A stretch of 64,000 nucleotides of DNA, from NCBI GenBank assembly GCA_000733355.1, contig JNVV01000038.1:152291-216290 (forward strand). Direction: 5' to 3'. The position numbers and the translations under genes are program-made. This stretch comes from Falciphora oryzae (Eukaryota > Ascomycota > Sordariomycetes > Magnaporthales > Magnaporthaceae). The notes below the pieces were generated by a model that saw only the letters and a list, made by a program, of their open reading frames with translations, searched no databases and was not told the DNA's origin. Shown piece after piece: positions 11,642 through 22,850 of this stretch (positions are counted from its first letter, which is position 1; the number at the start of each line of letters is the position of its first letter).

Positions 11642-14600
11642 TTATCTTCGTAGCTTGAGGTATTGACCCGCCTTCTCCCAACTTGCCTTGTCCGCCGCAG
11701 AGAACTCCTTCTCGGGGAGATTCTTGACGCCGCTAGCGAGAGCCTCGAAGAACGAGTAGAAGATCTCGAGGTCCTCGTTAAAGTGGACAGCATGCGGCAT
11801 AAAGTTGGGCGGGAACTCTTCGATACGCTGACGCCGTTCCTTGGGTGACTCGCCGACAACGACCTCATCAAGGAGCGTTTTAACGGCAATACCGAAGGCG
11901 ATGTCCGGGTCGTTAATGAAAGGAAGCCTAGTAGAAGGGCAATAGTCAGTAATGTCGACGCACTATCCCACGGGTCTGGAGGGCTGCTCACCTGTTTCCA
12001 ATCTGCCATGCGTCGTCCCGCTCGCGTTGAGCCTGCGCAAACATAAACATGGAGGCCACAACGGCCTCGACCAGGTCTCGGTTGGCATCGCGGACGGTGG
12101 AGGCCAGCGAATGGAAGACAAGAAGGGTCTTGTTGAGGGGCCCCGTATAGCCGGTGGGCAGGTGACGCAGCTTGAGGAGCGTCGCGACACGACTGAGCAG
12201 GAGGAGGCTGCCCTTGTCGCCCTCGGTGCCGTTCAGGGGCAGGCCGTGCGACTCCTCTACTCGCTGCTTGGTGTGCAGCAGTCCGTACCTGATCATCTCA
12301 AACGCCATCAGGACACCCTCAAAGAGGCCCTCAAACTCGGGGTTCTGCTTGGCCACGGGCTGAACCGCCGAGATGGCCTGGGCGAGCGCCTGGCCCCATG
12401 GCGTCAGCTCATGGGTGTCCGTCACGTAGCCGCGCAGATGCATGAACCTCCAGATGGCGATCGACACTATCACGTCGGCCGAGTCGAGCGACGCGCCCTT
12501 GATCCTATCCTTGGTCGACGTCACGTTGACAAAGTCGCGGTTCTTGAGTGCCATGACCTCGAACGCGATGGAGCCAGAGTCGGGCTTGGGGAAATGCGAC
12601 TTGAGCGTCGCGTCCGTGACGAGCCAGCTGGCGGCTCGTAGGCTGGGCGACGGCTGGAGGTTGCTATAGTTAACCGTGTACGAGAACTTGTCATCAAACC
12701 ACACCCTCATGACCACCTCGCGGTGCTGGATGCCGCGGTTGAGGCGCGGGATGAGGAGGCCCAGCGTCATCTCCTTGACCGCCACCAGCTGCTTGGTCAC
12801 CAGGTTGCGGTACTCGTCTGACACCTGTCCGTCGATTGTGGGCAGCACCGTGATCTTGCTGTGCGTGATCCAGCTCAGCATCCTTGGCCCAATCAGGCCG
12901 ATGTTGACGTAGTGGAACAGCTCCGACGGCAGCTGCAGGCCAAGGTACTCGTGGTTGTCCTTGGTCAACTTGTCGAAGTCGTTGACCTTGATCTCGCCGT
13001 CCTCGGCGATGTAGATGAAGTGGGCCACGGCCATCTTGGCCTTGAGATACTTGTCAAGCCAGTTGGGATCGTGAGACTTGAGCACGTCGTTGAACGAGTG
13101 GCACGCCGCAGCCACCGACTTGTCCGATGCTCGCAGGATGTTGATGGCGTCTACAATGTGCTGCCGGCGCGACGACGGGAGGCCGCTGTGGTCCTGCAGC
13201 GAGGGGAAGGGCGGCAGGAACGAGGTGCCAACCATGAGGAGGCCGTCGGCGAACGTATTCTCTCCGACGGCGAGCTGCTTGATGATTTGCTTCTTGGAGA
13301 TAGCCTTGACTGTCTTGTTGGCCCAGTCCAGTTCCCGAATAACGCTGTCCTTGATGGGGTAGAGAAGAAGCTCCTGGGGTCCCATGATGCCGCCACACTG
13401 GTCCGAGTCGATCATGTCGAGATACGCGATCTAAGGCAACCTGGTTAGTTCGTGGGCTTCAAGGACAGCGCATTGTCCTGGGGAAAAAACATACCTGGGC
13501 CGCAGCGTTGTAAGGGGGCACCAGGAAGTGCAGGCCCCGGCGCTTAAGGATGCCCTGCAGCATCGGGTAGAGAGTCTGCGGACGGAAGGCTCCTGTATCG
13601 GGGTTAGCAACTGATAAGCAGCTAAACTTGGGCGGTCTCCAAGACAGAACCCCGATTTGCCACCTGCCCAGCCCTCACGATGCACAAGAGAACAAGAGCC
13701 CGTACCATTATGGTTGCCAAACGAATCAACCGCCTCCTGCGCCTGGCCGTTCACGTACAGCTCCCAGGCATGGTTGGACTGCTCGATGGCGCGGCGGCCG
13801 CGCTGGATAAAGACCTCATCCTGGCCCGTGATAGACTGGCCGTCAAAGACGAAGAGCGGGGTGACTTTGTGCTCCTCCCACTGGGCCAGGTCACTGTCGA
13901 TGTGGTTGTGCACCCCAGTAAGGCCGCCCAACGCAGTCAGGAGGGGTTCTCGGCTCGGCGGGTTCGTCAGCATGCGCTGCAGGTAGTACGTGGCGTCGAC
14001 GGCGATGGCACAATCCTCGAGCCCGGCAATGTCGTGAGACCTGCGGGGAGAAGAAGAGATACATGGTGAGCAAGCGGTCAGGATCCACGGGGCGGGATGG
14101 TGACCGTATCAGGAAGGGAGAGCAAGAAACTTACGTCGCCTGTCCGTTGATGTATTCATCCTCGACGAGGCAGGCTGCATGTGTGGGTGTGGAGGTTAGC
14201 GAGTCCAGTTGCGGCAACATGTCGCCCCTGTCGAAAGGCATCTCGCGTCCGCCGCCGTATGCATACGGGTGCAGGAGGTGGAGCTGCTGCGGGTTGATCC
14301 AGAGCCTGTTCGGTGGCATGGCGCCCTGGGGCATCATCGCGACAGTAGCCATCGTGCCGATCCGTTCCCGGAACAGGAAAGTGAGCCGCAAAGGGGGTGA
14401 AGATGGCCACGAGCACAAGAGGAAGGTTGTCTGTCTTGTGTCGAGGGGGCGGTCGGTGACGTGGGCGCGAGAGGAGACGAGGCCAAAGGACGAGAGGGTC
14501 GGGGAGAGGGGGAGACGGGACGGGAACAGGCCACTGGCTGCTCGGCGTGGTGTTGGCGGGTGCCTAGGTGGGCGAGTTGTAGAGTTTGGCAGGGGTCAAG

Positions 14601-15065
14601 TTGCGAGGAGAGACGTCGGCGGGACAAGCTCCCGGAAGCTTCGACAGCTGGCGGCAGGCGCAGACCGAGTCGTCGCTGGGCAGGCAGTTGGGCCGCACAC
14701 AGCCCGGCACAGGCTGCCTGGGGGCAGGGACAGGATGAGGCTCGGCCCAGGATAGGAAGGCGACGGAAGGAACGACGTGGCTTGCGACGGTCGAGCCTGG
14801 CAAATCTGGGGGCGCAGGTGGGCTGCTGCTCGGCTTGGGCGGGAAGAATGGGGCGGGATCGGGCGGACAGATGGGCTTTTTGGTCTGATGATGTCGGACG
14901 GCACGGCGACGAGCAAAAACCACACAGGCAGGACGCATATCACGCAGGCAGAGCAATGCGGCCGGCCGGCAGCAGTGACAGGGCGCAGGAGCTCGCTCCC
15001 GCACGGCCTCGGGCGGACGGACGACGGACGCACAAGGGGAAATGGGACAACCACTCACAAGGCAT
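11642..15065 (-). CDS. MKT1: MKT1-like post-transcriptional regulator (XPG/PIN-like fold)
   Basis: Mkt1 proteins have a catalytically inactive XPG/PIN-like N-terminal domain. In yeast they act with Pbp1 on mRNA fate. My model on the minus strand is complement(11642-11927, 11992-13430, 13495-13592, 13706-14040, 14135-14174, 15059-15065), 734 aa, with all junctions in phase. The N-terminal core reads GLEDCAIAVDATYYLQRM, followed by the XPG-N-like TPLFVFDGQSI and the XPG-I-like LKRRGLHFLVPPYNAAAQ. YLDMIDSDQCGGIMGPQELLLYP then takes the place of the nuclease acidic cluster. The first coding exon would be only ATGCCTT, followed by GTGAGT and an 884-base intron. The alternative is a start at 14352 in the same frame, giving 791 aa with a Met/Pro/Tyr-rich N-terminus. 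I prefer the micro-exon because it leaves about 40 residues before the conserved core, similar to yeast Mkt1 as I recall it. Confidence 0.8.
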
Positions 15066-16292
15066 CTTGACGGCGTCTACAGCAAGCTCAGCCTAGCCTC
15101 CAAGTCTGACCACCGGCACGAACCCTCCGAGGGGGACAGGGAGCGACTTCTTCCTCAACAAGCTGCGCGCGCGCGCACAACGAGGGGATGAGCGGGGGGG
15201 TCGCGTGTCTTCGCTGCGATGCCGGTTTGCGTAGGCGCAGGTAGGTGCGTGCAGCTGGCTCGCGCGCGAGACAGCGTGGCGTCAGGTGGTGTCGAGTGCT
15301 CGCAGGGCACAGGGAACGCCGGGCTCCGTGGTCGAGCGGGCGGCTGCTGGAGGAGGAAAGAAAAAAAAAAAATATTAATGGTGTTACACAGGCTAAAAAT
15401 ACCGAGGACAGGCACACGACGGCGAAGGCAAAACGACAGCAGGCGATGCCAGAATGAGCGACTCGGAGCTTGTCATCACACGTAGGAGAAGAAGAAAACA
15501 AGAAAGAAGAAACTCGGAGAGCGCGGAAGCTGGAGCAGCTTCGCAGGCCCGTCGTCTCTCAATTCCTGCCCGAGAGGTCGGTCGCACGGTGTCGGTCGTC
15601 GGGGCGGGGGAGGGAGGGAGGGAGATTGCGCGGGAGAGGCCGAGTCGAGGCTCGTTTCTTGGTCGCGGGCGGGCTGATTCTATTTTCCCACATCCAATTC
15701 CATTCCGCACAAGTGCAGCGACGCTCCCGTTTTGATGCATGCACTGAGCTTGAATTGGCGCGCACCACAAGGCGGGACCCACACTGGATTTTGTGTCGAC
15801 TGTGCGCTGTGGCTTGCACCGCGTGGCATCATTGGGCAGCTGCCGTCGGGGGCGGTGCCACAAAGAGGGCCAACCACGGCCTGAACCCCTGTCGACGATC
15901 AACGGCCGACGGGACTCGCCCTTGGCTTTGGCTTCTGGACCCTGATTCCACGCATATCGAACAGGATGGGGTCTTAGTGCATGCAGTTCCGTGTTTGGCT
16001 AACAATTATCACAACATTGATATCGACAATACCCATAACGTTCAGTTCATGCTCGTCTCATGTCGGGTCCGAGGTGACCAGTTCACCAACGCCTGCAGAA
16101 AACACATTTCNNNNNNNNNNNNNNNNNNNNNNNNNNNNNNNNNNNNNNNNNNNNNNNNNNNNNNNNNNNNNNNNNNNNNNNNNTATAAATGCAAAACGCT
16201 AGCCCAATGCCATATGCCTGATCCGTGCTGGTGCCCCAGTTGGAAAAGGTCTTTTGAGGGAAACTGAAAGAGAAAAGCGAAGATAGCCCCGT
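15066..16292. other. Intergenic with assembly gap and 5' flank of MKT1-like gene
   Basis: The left part is the leader and promoter side of the MKT1-like gene, pyrimidine-rich on the minus strand, with an A12 tract near 15360. The right part lies beyond the 3' end of the RFTS-domain gene. No coding region was supported. The sequence is interrupted by the run of N listed separately. Confidence 0.45.
16111..16183. other. Assembly gap (73 N)
   Basis: Seventy-three consecutive undetermined bases separate two otherwise ordinary intergenic segments. The true gap length may differ from the number of Ns. Confidence 0.99.
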
Positions 16293-18311
16293 CTACCAGC
16301 CCAAGCCAACGCGTTTGATGCGCTCAGGAACGTTCTGGATGGCTGTCGATTTCGGCTCCTTCTTCTTCCCCTCCTTCAGAATTTTGTCGAGGAGGTTTCT
16401 ACAAAGGAAACCGGTTAGCCCAGATGCCTCGTGATGCTTGGGGTATCACGGTCAGAATCACTTACTGGATCGGTAGCCCGTTCAGCCTTCCCTCCTGCTC
16501 GGCCTGCTTCGCAAGCCCGCCCTTCGCCGACGTGTGCTCCCGCATGTGCTGGAGCACGAGCTGCCTCTGTCCCGGCTCCATCGCCGACCGCACCACGTGC
16601 CCACAGCCGTCCTCCTCGCAGATCCACGTGCCTCGCGGGCCCTTGGGCTTGTCCGTCTGCATGGGGTACGACTTGAGCACTATCTTGGAGACGTTGTTGC
16701 CTTTGGCAACGCTGCTGGTGTCCGAATCGGATGAGTCGTCATCGCTTTCCTGGCGAGTTTGAGGTGTTCCTCGTTTCTTATTGGTTTCCGTCGCGTGGCT
16801 GCCCATGTCGCTGCTTTCGTAGCTGCCCTCCTCCTCTCGCGGCCGCTTTCTCGAGGCCAGACGCAGTCCCGGCACTTTGCCTGAATATTGTGGTCGCGGC
16901 GCGTCAGGCTGATTGCGGGACGATGCGGTTGAGAAGGTAGCTGGCGATCCAGCGCCGTTGTTGGCCTGCTTTGTTGTCGCTTTTGTACGACGGACAAGTC
17001 GCTCGGGAATCTCTTCGAGCTTGACGTACTCCAAGCTGGTTGGCGGCGACGCGGCCTCTGTTTCGAGATAACCCCAAAGCGGACTTCCCCTGAACTTGCC
17101 CGGATCCAGCAGTCGGAGCAGATCGGGTGCGTAAAGCGACAAGATTTCCTTACAACTCTTGTAATCCTTGATTCTGCACTCCATGAACATTTTGTGGGCG
17201 TATTTCGTATACCTGTGCTTCTGTGGGCCGCCGGGCTCGTTCGCGACCTCGTTGATGAGATCAACAAGCAAGGGAGCTGCTTCTGGTGGGCGAGACGCAA
17301 GAGAACCTGTCGATGGTGCATTCTGGGGAATGTTGGCAGATCGGCTTCGGCTGTTCCTTGTTCGTGGAGCCGCTTCTTGTTGCTCTTCCTCCCCCTGCTC
17401 TTCTACTTCGTCTTCCTCCATAGTCTCATCAACTAATCGCTGCTCAGTCTGAACCCGGGTGGCCTGGGTAGCTTCCGCCCTTGCCCCTGCGAAAACGCCA
17501 TTCCTAGTAGCTTTTTCCTGAGCGCGGTCCAGCTCGTCCTGCCTATGAGGGTGACGGTCCCTCATGTAGCGGACGAAGTCACACTCATACCAATCGAAAT
17601 GTTCTTCCTTGGAGAATTGGTCGAGGAGAAACAGGGCGTGATCGTCGCAGCGCCTCTCAACCTCGGGCAGGACGACGCCGTCGCCAACGCGGTGGGCGTA
17701 TTTGAAGAAGATCTCGCGGATCGGGGCCTTCGCCATGACAGCGGACCTCTTGGGCCCCGTTTTGGTGCCGACCATGTCGTTGTAGGCGTCTTGGATGCGG
17801 TAGTAGAGAGTGGTTCCCTCCATCATCTTGTCGTAGATGGGCCTGTACTCGCGCGCCGGCGCAATCTCCATCCAGCCGGACGCGCCCGCGATCCAGACTG
17901 AGGGGCAAGGGCTGCCCTTGTGACCCCACCCGATGCAATACCGGGTGCTCTGTGCTATCTCGATGTATACGCTGTTGAGTTTGGGGTTGATCACTATTGG
18001 ATAGGCGCGTTGCGGGCTTAGTATAGACCTCGCGGTTAACGGTAGGTGACAAAGAACGTACGGCGACGGCGGCTCTTGGGCGTGTCAATAATCAGCCTGC
18101 CCCGGACGATAAACGGGCCGTGAGCCGTCATTTCGAGCACGTTTGCCATCGTCGTTCCGTCCTTCATGAAGACAGTGGCCTCCTCGAGCACAGGATCGGG
18201 CATCTCTTCGTCCTCTTCGGCATCGAGTCCGCTGGCCGGGTGGAGAACCCTCATCTCTGGGTGATATTGGATCCCAGTGGACGCCGCCGCCCGTCGGCGT
18301 CTGCCGGCCAT
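16293..18311 (-). CDS. RFTS (DNMT1 replication-foci)-like domain protein with C2H2 finger
   Basis: This is a 627-aa nuclear-type protein. The model is complement(16293-16398, 16466-17993, 18062-18311); the introns (GTACGT...TAG and GTAAGT...GTAG) keep the frame. Residues ~40-230 resemble the replication-foci targeting domain family of fungi, with GPFIVRGRLIIDTP, then YIEIAQSTRYCIGWGHK, then GWMEIAPAREYRPIYDKMMEG and TLYYRIQDAY. A disordered acidic and Ser/Arg-rich middle follows. The C-terminus has CEEDGC...HMREH, a C2H2-like zinc site, and ends with a basic tail. RFTS domains occur in DNMT1 and in Raf2/Clr7 of the fission-yeast CLRC heterochromatin complex. A chromatin role is therefore an inference from family. 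No methyltransferase motifs are present. It shares a divergent ~480-bp promoter region with the pseudouridine synthase gene. Confidence 0.68.
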
Positions 18312-18789
18312 GATTGCAGAGGGATGCGTGCTGGAAGTGCGTACGCAAGCTATGTTGGCGATGGGCAAGGTAAGAAGACAAGTTGGCCAAGTCACAGAAA
18401 GCGAGTGTTGTAGAATGGCGTTCTGCGGTGGTACGGAGGAGGGGAGCCGCGGTTGTTGGTGGTGCCTGACCACGTCGTGGGCTCTAACAATCAATCAATT
18501 GAGCTGGCGCGTTGCTATTGTTGAACGCGGGTGTGGTGGGTCTTTTAGCGGCATGACCCCACACTGAACCCCCCAAGCGGCAGGCTGCAGGGGAGCAGGG
18601 ACAATGGGGAGTCTGCGAGAGCGCTTGCGGAAGGAGGAAAAAAAAAAAAAGACGGGGATCAATTGAGGCTCGAGACATCCCTCCCAGGCGATCCCCCTCC
18701 TTCCCAAGCCCACCACTCTCGCCAGCTTTGGGCTTCTCTTTTGTCTTGACGGGTGAATGAAGCGCGCGATCGGCAACCTTGCTGTCCAA
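18312..18789. promoter_or_regulatory. Divergent promoter region, RFTS gene / pseudouridine synthase gene
   Basis: About 480 bases separate the two divergent start codons. An A13 tract lies at about 18638-18650. No specific factor site could be assigned. An in-frame upstream ATG at 18757 could extend the synthase by 11 residues. Confidence 0.45.
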
Positions 18790-20404
18790 ATGGCCCAGGC
18801 AACGGGTCTTGATGGCGTCTTTGGTAAGTTCGCAGAGCAGAAAGAAAACCCCCTTCACGCTCCTTGCGCCAGGCCATGCGACCAACCCGTCTCTGCCGCT
18901 AACACATGCCAACGGCGCGCAACAACCACCAGCCATAAACAAGCCAATGGGCACGTCGTCGGCGCAGGTCATCCGCGACTGCCAGTCCTACTTCAACCCC
19001 TCGCGCCTGTTCAAGCCCGTCCTCGAGCGGGAGGAGGAGGAGCGGCGGGCGCAGTCGGCTAGGGACCGCAAGCGCCGCAGCAAGGCTAAGCAGAAGGTGC
19101 AGGTCAAGATGGGCCATGGCGGCACCCTGGACCCGCTGGCCACGGGCGTGCTGATCCTGGGCGTCGGCCGCGGCACCAAGTCGCTGCAGAACTTCCTCGA
19201 GTGCACAAAGACGTACGAGACGGTCGTGCTGTTCGGCGCCTCCACCGACACCTACGACCGCGTCGGCCGCATCCTGCAGCGCCGCTCCTACGACGAGATC
19301 ACCCGCGACAAGGTCGAGGCCGCCCTCGCCTCGTTCCGCGGCCGCTACCGCCAGATGCCGCCGCTCTACAGCGCCCTCAAGATGAACGGCAAGCCGCTGT
19401 ACGAGTACGCCCGCGAGGGCAAGCCCATCCCGCGCGAGATCGAGACCCGCGAGGTCGAGGTGACGGACCTCGAGCTGGTCGAGTGGTACGAGCCGGGCTC
19501 CCACCCGCACCGCTGGCCCGTCGAGGAGGCCGGCATCGCCGAGAAGAGCCTCGCCGAGCGCGTCTGGTCCGCCGAGCAGGAGCAGGCCACGGGCAAGAAG
19601 CTCACGCCGGAGCAGGAGCAGGAGGAAGACCGCGCCTTCGCCGCCCACCAATCTTTTAAGGAAAAGGCCGAGGAGCGGCAGGACAGGCTCATCTTCGACA
19701 AGCAGACGGGCAGGAAGCGCAAGGCCGACGGCACCGACCTGCCCCTCAGCAAGAAGCAGCTGAAGCGCGAGCAGAAGGCGGCGCAGCGGGCCGGCGGCCA
19801 CCCGAGGCCCGAGCCCATGATGTCGGGCGCCCTCGGGGAGATGCCGCCGGGCGGGCTGCCCAAGGGGCGCGGCTCGGACCTGATCCCCAAGCCGCCCGCG
19901 CCCGACACGCCGCCGCCGTGGTCCGACAAGGGCCCGCCGGCCTGCAGGGTGCGCATGACCGTCACCTCGGGTTTCTACGTCCGCAGCTTCTGCCACGAGC
20001 TCGGCGAGAAGGTCGGCTCGGCCGCCATGATGGCCGAGCTGGAGCGCTCACGGCAAGGCGACTACATCCTCGGCAAGGACAATTGTATAGAGTACGACTC
20101 CCTGGCCAAGGGGGAGTCCGTCTGGGGGCCCAACGTCGAAAGGATCCTGCACAAGTGGTCCTCGACGCACCTGCCCAATGTCGGTGCGCTCAAGAGCATA
20201 TACGACGGCGGTGACGACGCCGAGGCGGACAAGTCCGAGATCTCAAACTCGACAACGACGGTGACTGCCGGTCCCACGGGTGGCGCACTCGAGGCTACGG
20301 AGGCGTCTAAAAAGAGTGCGACTGGTGATGATGAGGAGTGGAACGGGCTTTCGGACCCAGTCGCTCCTCCTGAGGGCGACGCTGAGAAAAAGGAAACGTC
20401 ATGA
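18790..20404 (+). CDS. PUS4: tRNA pseudouridine55 synthase, PUS4/TruB family
   Basis: This enzyme isomerises uridine 55 in the T-loop of tRNAs. Exons are 18790-18823 and 18933-20404. The donor is GTAAGT and the acceptor ACCAG, joining GTCTTTG to CCATAAAC so the protein reads LDGVFAINKPMGTSSAQ, exactly the conserved TruB N-terminus; 501 aa. The catalytic motif HGGTLDPLATGVLILG carries the Asp nucleophile near residue 77. Further motifs are KTYETVVLFGASTDTYD, RYRQMPPLYSALKMNGKPLYEYAREG and, near the end, SGFYVRSFCHELGEKVGSAAMM. A charged, Lys/Glu-rich insertion (about 235-360) separates the last motif from the catalytic core; such insertions are common in fungal Pus4. The C-terminal ~70 residues look disordered. 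Confidence 0.9.
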
Positions 20405-21201
20405 TCCGACAAAGGATTTCACCCGATGGAGACGAAGGAGTTGGTGGAGGCCGCCACTGGAAAGAGGGAATGGAAGGGGTTGCGGGCTGCTTACTACGCC
20501 GGCCACAAACGCCATTCAGGGTCTCGCTCGATCCCCGACCAGCCTTCGATCCGATGCCTCCACAACTCACGGTTCAAACATAGCATAGCGCCGGCGTTTA
20601 TTCTCGCAGAGTTTTCTGCTGCAGGAGATTTCAGTTTATTTTTGTGTCTTTTCTATCTCGCGACTATATGCGTGCTAGGTCTCCCTAGACATGTGTTTGC
20701 CTGTGTTGATAGACATTAAAGCCCACAATTAGAGATATCTACGTAGACAGATTTCCTGTCCAAACCCCGTTGCCTTCGTGCGCGTGCCAATATGCCCAGT
20801 CTGTAAATAGAGACCCATTCTGGTTTCGTTCCCATCCCGTTCCGTGGCCTTCCCTGCCTCCCGTCCGCAATGCCAGCGGAACAGGGCCCATCCCAGCCCA
20901 GTGCTCCCCTTGATCGTCCCATCCAACCCAGCCGTCTGCTCCCAGCTTTGGTACCAGGCTCGAAAGCTCTCCTAGCAGATATGATGAGCCGCCCATGCAA
21001 TGTCCAACCAAATCCTGTCCCCCAAAGATGCTTCGAATATGTTCCACGTGCCCCTATCCAAGCCCCCGATAGTCCTTGAAAAACAAAGGAAACAAGCAAG
21101 GAAAAAGGAAAATTCGAAAAGATGGGGAAAAGAGGGAGGGTATCTAGATGTAGGGAAAAACAGAGCAAAGAAAGACATGATTCAATTTCCACCCAGTCCC
21201 A
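20405..21201. other. Intergenic, convergent 3' flanks
   Basis: This spacer lies between the 3' ends of the pseudouridine synthase (+) and the Sec2-like gene (-). No ORF with protein-like character was found. The right end is A-rich on the plus strand, consistent with 3'-UTR sequence of the minus-strand gene. Confidence 0.45.
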
Positions 21202-22518
21202 TTAGATCTCCACGGCGAGCAGCTCCTTGACGCGCTCGATCCTCTCGACGGCCAGCTCCAGCCTCTCGAGCCGGTTGCGCTTCTCCTCGTCGCGCCGGTG
21301 CAGCATGGCGTTGCGCTCCTCGAGCTCCTCGATGCGCGCCTCGAGCCTCTGCCGCGTCTCCTCGTCCTCCTGCTTGAGCGCGGTGCTTTGCTCCTCCAGC
21401 GTCCTGCGGCCCTCCTCGTCGCGCCTTTGCAGCTCGCCATTGTGCTCCGCCAGCTCGGCGTTTCGTTCCACGAGCTCGCCAACCCGTCCCTCCAGCTCAC
21501 GACCACACTCCTCGAGCTCGCCGACGCGGCCCTCGAGCACGGCGTTCTTCGCCACAAGCTCGGCGTTGGACGCCTCCAGCTCGCCGATGCGCTCCTCGAG
21601 CACGGCCTTCTCGCGCCGCTCGGTCGCCACCATCTCGTTGGCCTGCTCGAACAGGCTCGCGCTCAGCTCCTCGACCTCGCGGCTGGCATCGCGCTCGCGC
21701 GCCTCGGCCGCCGCGCGCAGCTGCTGCTCCCGCGTCAGCGCCACCAGCAGCTCCTCGAGCGTCTGGTCGCCGTTTTTGCGCCGGTGCTCCTCTTTGCTCA
21801 GCGCCACCAGCAGGTTGTCCGCCATCGGGTCCGTCGTCGCCGTCGCAGAGCGGTGCAGCGGCGGTTTTGCCGCTGAGCTGCCGCCCCAGAAGGAACCGAC
21901 CAGGCTGCCGGAGGACGCCACGGCTGCTGCTGCGGTTGTGGCGCCCGCGGTGGAGTTGCGCAGAGCGCGCCGGAGCTTGCTGAGCTCCTCCTCGTAGCTG
22001 GCGCGCTTCTCGACGTCCTCGAACGCCTTCTCCGTCAGCTGGCGCACCTGGGTCTGCAGGTCGCTGATCTGGGATTTTGCATCTGCAAGCACGACGCTGC
22101 ACCGCCCGCCGGCGCACGGGGGCGACGTGGCCGACACGGGTGAGCCCGCGGCCGACGACGCGGGCGTGCTGAAGCCGCATTTCGGGCAACAGCTGCCTGT
22201 GCTGCTCGCCTCGGAAGTGGTAGGAGAGGTCGAGGCGGACGAGGCGGAGGAATACGAGGGGGAGTGCAGAGGCGACGACCTCGTGGAGGTCGACGACCGC
22301 GAGGCCGAGACAGACAGGGACGAGACGCCCGGCGGCCTGACGCGCTGCTGCGGCTCGAGGCCGTCAAACAGCCTCTCGCGGCGCGGGAACTGCTGCTGCG
22401 GCTTGTACTGCGGGCGGAAGCCCGAGGAGGCGCCCATCATGGGCCTCCCCGGCCCCGAGCCCGCGGCCGCCGACGACGAGGGCGCCAATTTTGTGATTGT
22501 TATTGCCTTGGCGGACAT
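21202..22518 (-). CDS. Sec2-like Rab GEF domain coiled-coil protein
   Basis: This is a single-exon 438-aa protein. The first ~180 residues are Ser/Pro-rich and disordered, with a small Cys cluster (CCPKCGF then CAGGRC) that could form a metal site. From about 175 a coiled coil begins (ISDLQTQVRQLTEKAFEDVE). At about 265-330 the segment LEELLVALTREQQLR through REVEELSASLFEQANEMVA and RREKAVLEERI matches the Sec2/Rabin8 GEF coiled coil, which opens Sec4/Rab8-type GTPases for GDP release in exocytosis. The C-terminal ~120 residues are long heptad repeats. A (CT)n tract lies just upstream of the start. Yeast Sec2 is longer and arranged differently, so this may be a second, shorter member. The GEF motif is seen; the Rab partner is inference. 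Confidence 0.68.
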   Translation of the reverse strand: MSAKAITITKLAPSSSAAAGSGPGRPMMGASSGFRPQYKPQQQFPRRERLFDGLEPQQRVRPPGVSSLSVSASRSSTSTRSSPLHSPSYSSASSASTSPTTSEASSTGSCCPKCGFSTPASSAAGSPVSATSPPCAGGRCSVVLADAKSQISDLQTQVRQLTEKAFEDVEKRASYEEELSKLRRALRNSTAGATTAAAAVASSGSLVGSFWGGSSAAKPPLHRSATATTDPMADNLLVALSKEEHRRKNGDQTLEELLVALTREQQLRAAAEARERDASREVEELSASLFEQANEMVATERREKAVLEERIGELEASNAELVAKNAVLEGRVGELEECGRELEGRVGELVERNAELAEHNGELQRRDEEGRRTLEEQSTALKQEDEETRQRLEARIEELEERNAMLHRRDEEKRNRLERLELAVERIERVKELLAVEI

Positions 22519-22830
22519 GCCACCCTCTCTCTCTCTCTCTCGGATTGTTCTCCGAGAGTCAAGATGCAGCTATTCGTGTAGCCACTGATTGTTTGTGCGC
22601 ACTGGTGTAGAGAGCGTGGGCAAAAGTGGCCAAGGATTCAGGTCGTGGCCTGATCGTAGTAAAGAGAGAAAGGGGCGCTGGCTGTGATGGTGTCAAGTGG
22701 AGTAAGACTGCGTGTTTTCGCGTGGTGGGCTATTACTGCGACTGCGATGCGCCGACTAAGACTCTGTTCAACGTCGGGATGGAAAAGCGCCTCTAAACGA
22801 TGGGAAGGGTTTCTGATGTCTGGGAATACG

Positions 22831-22850
22831 ATGCGATGCGATGCGATGCG
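22831..22850. repeat. (ATGCG)4 microsatellite
   Basis: Four perfect tandem copies of ATGCG, with partial copies on each side. Confidence 0.9.

Noticed and set aside
14135..14352. Start of the MKT1-like protein at 14352 as the main model
   Set aside because: It is in phase and possible, but the extra 57 residues do not look like the conserved start, while the micro-exon option does. Kept as an alternative.
18899..19996. A 365-codon frame opposite the pseudouridine synthase
   Set aside because: The plus strand carries all TruB motifs. The antisense frame is Leu/Arg/Ala-rich without any motif.
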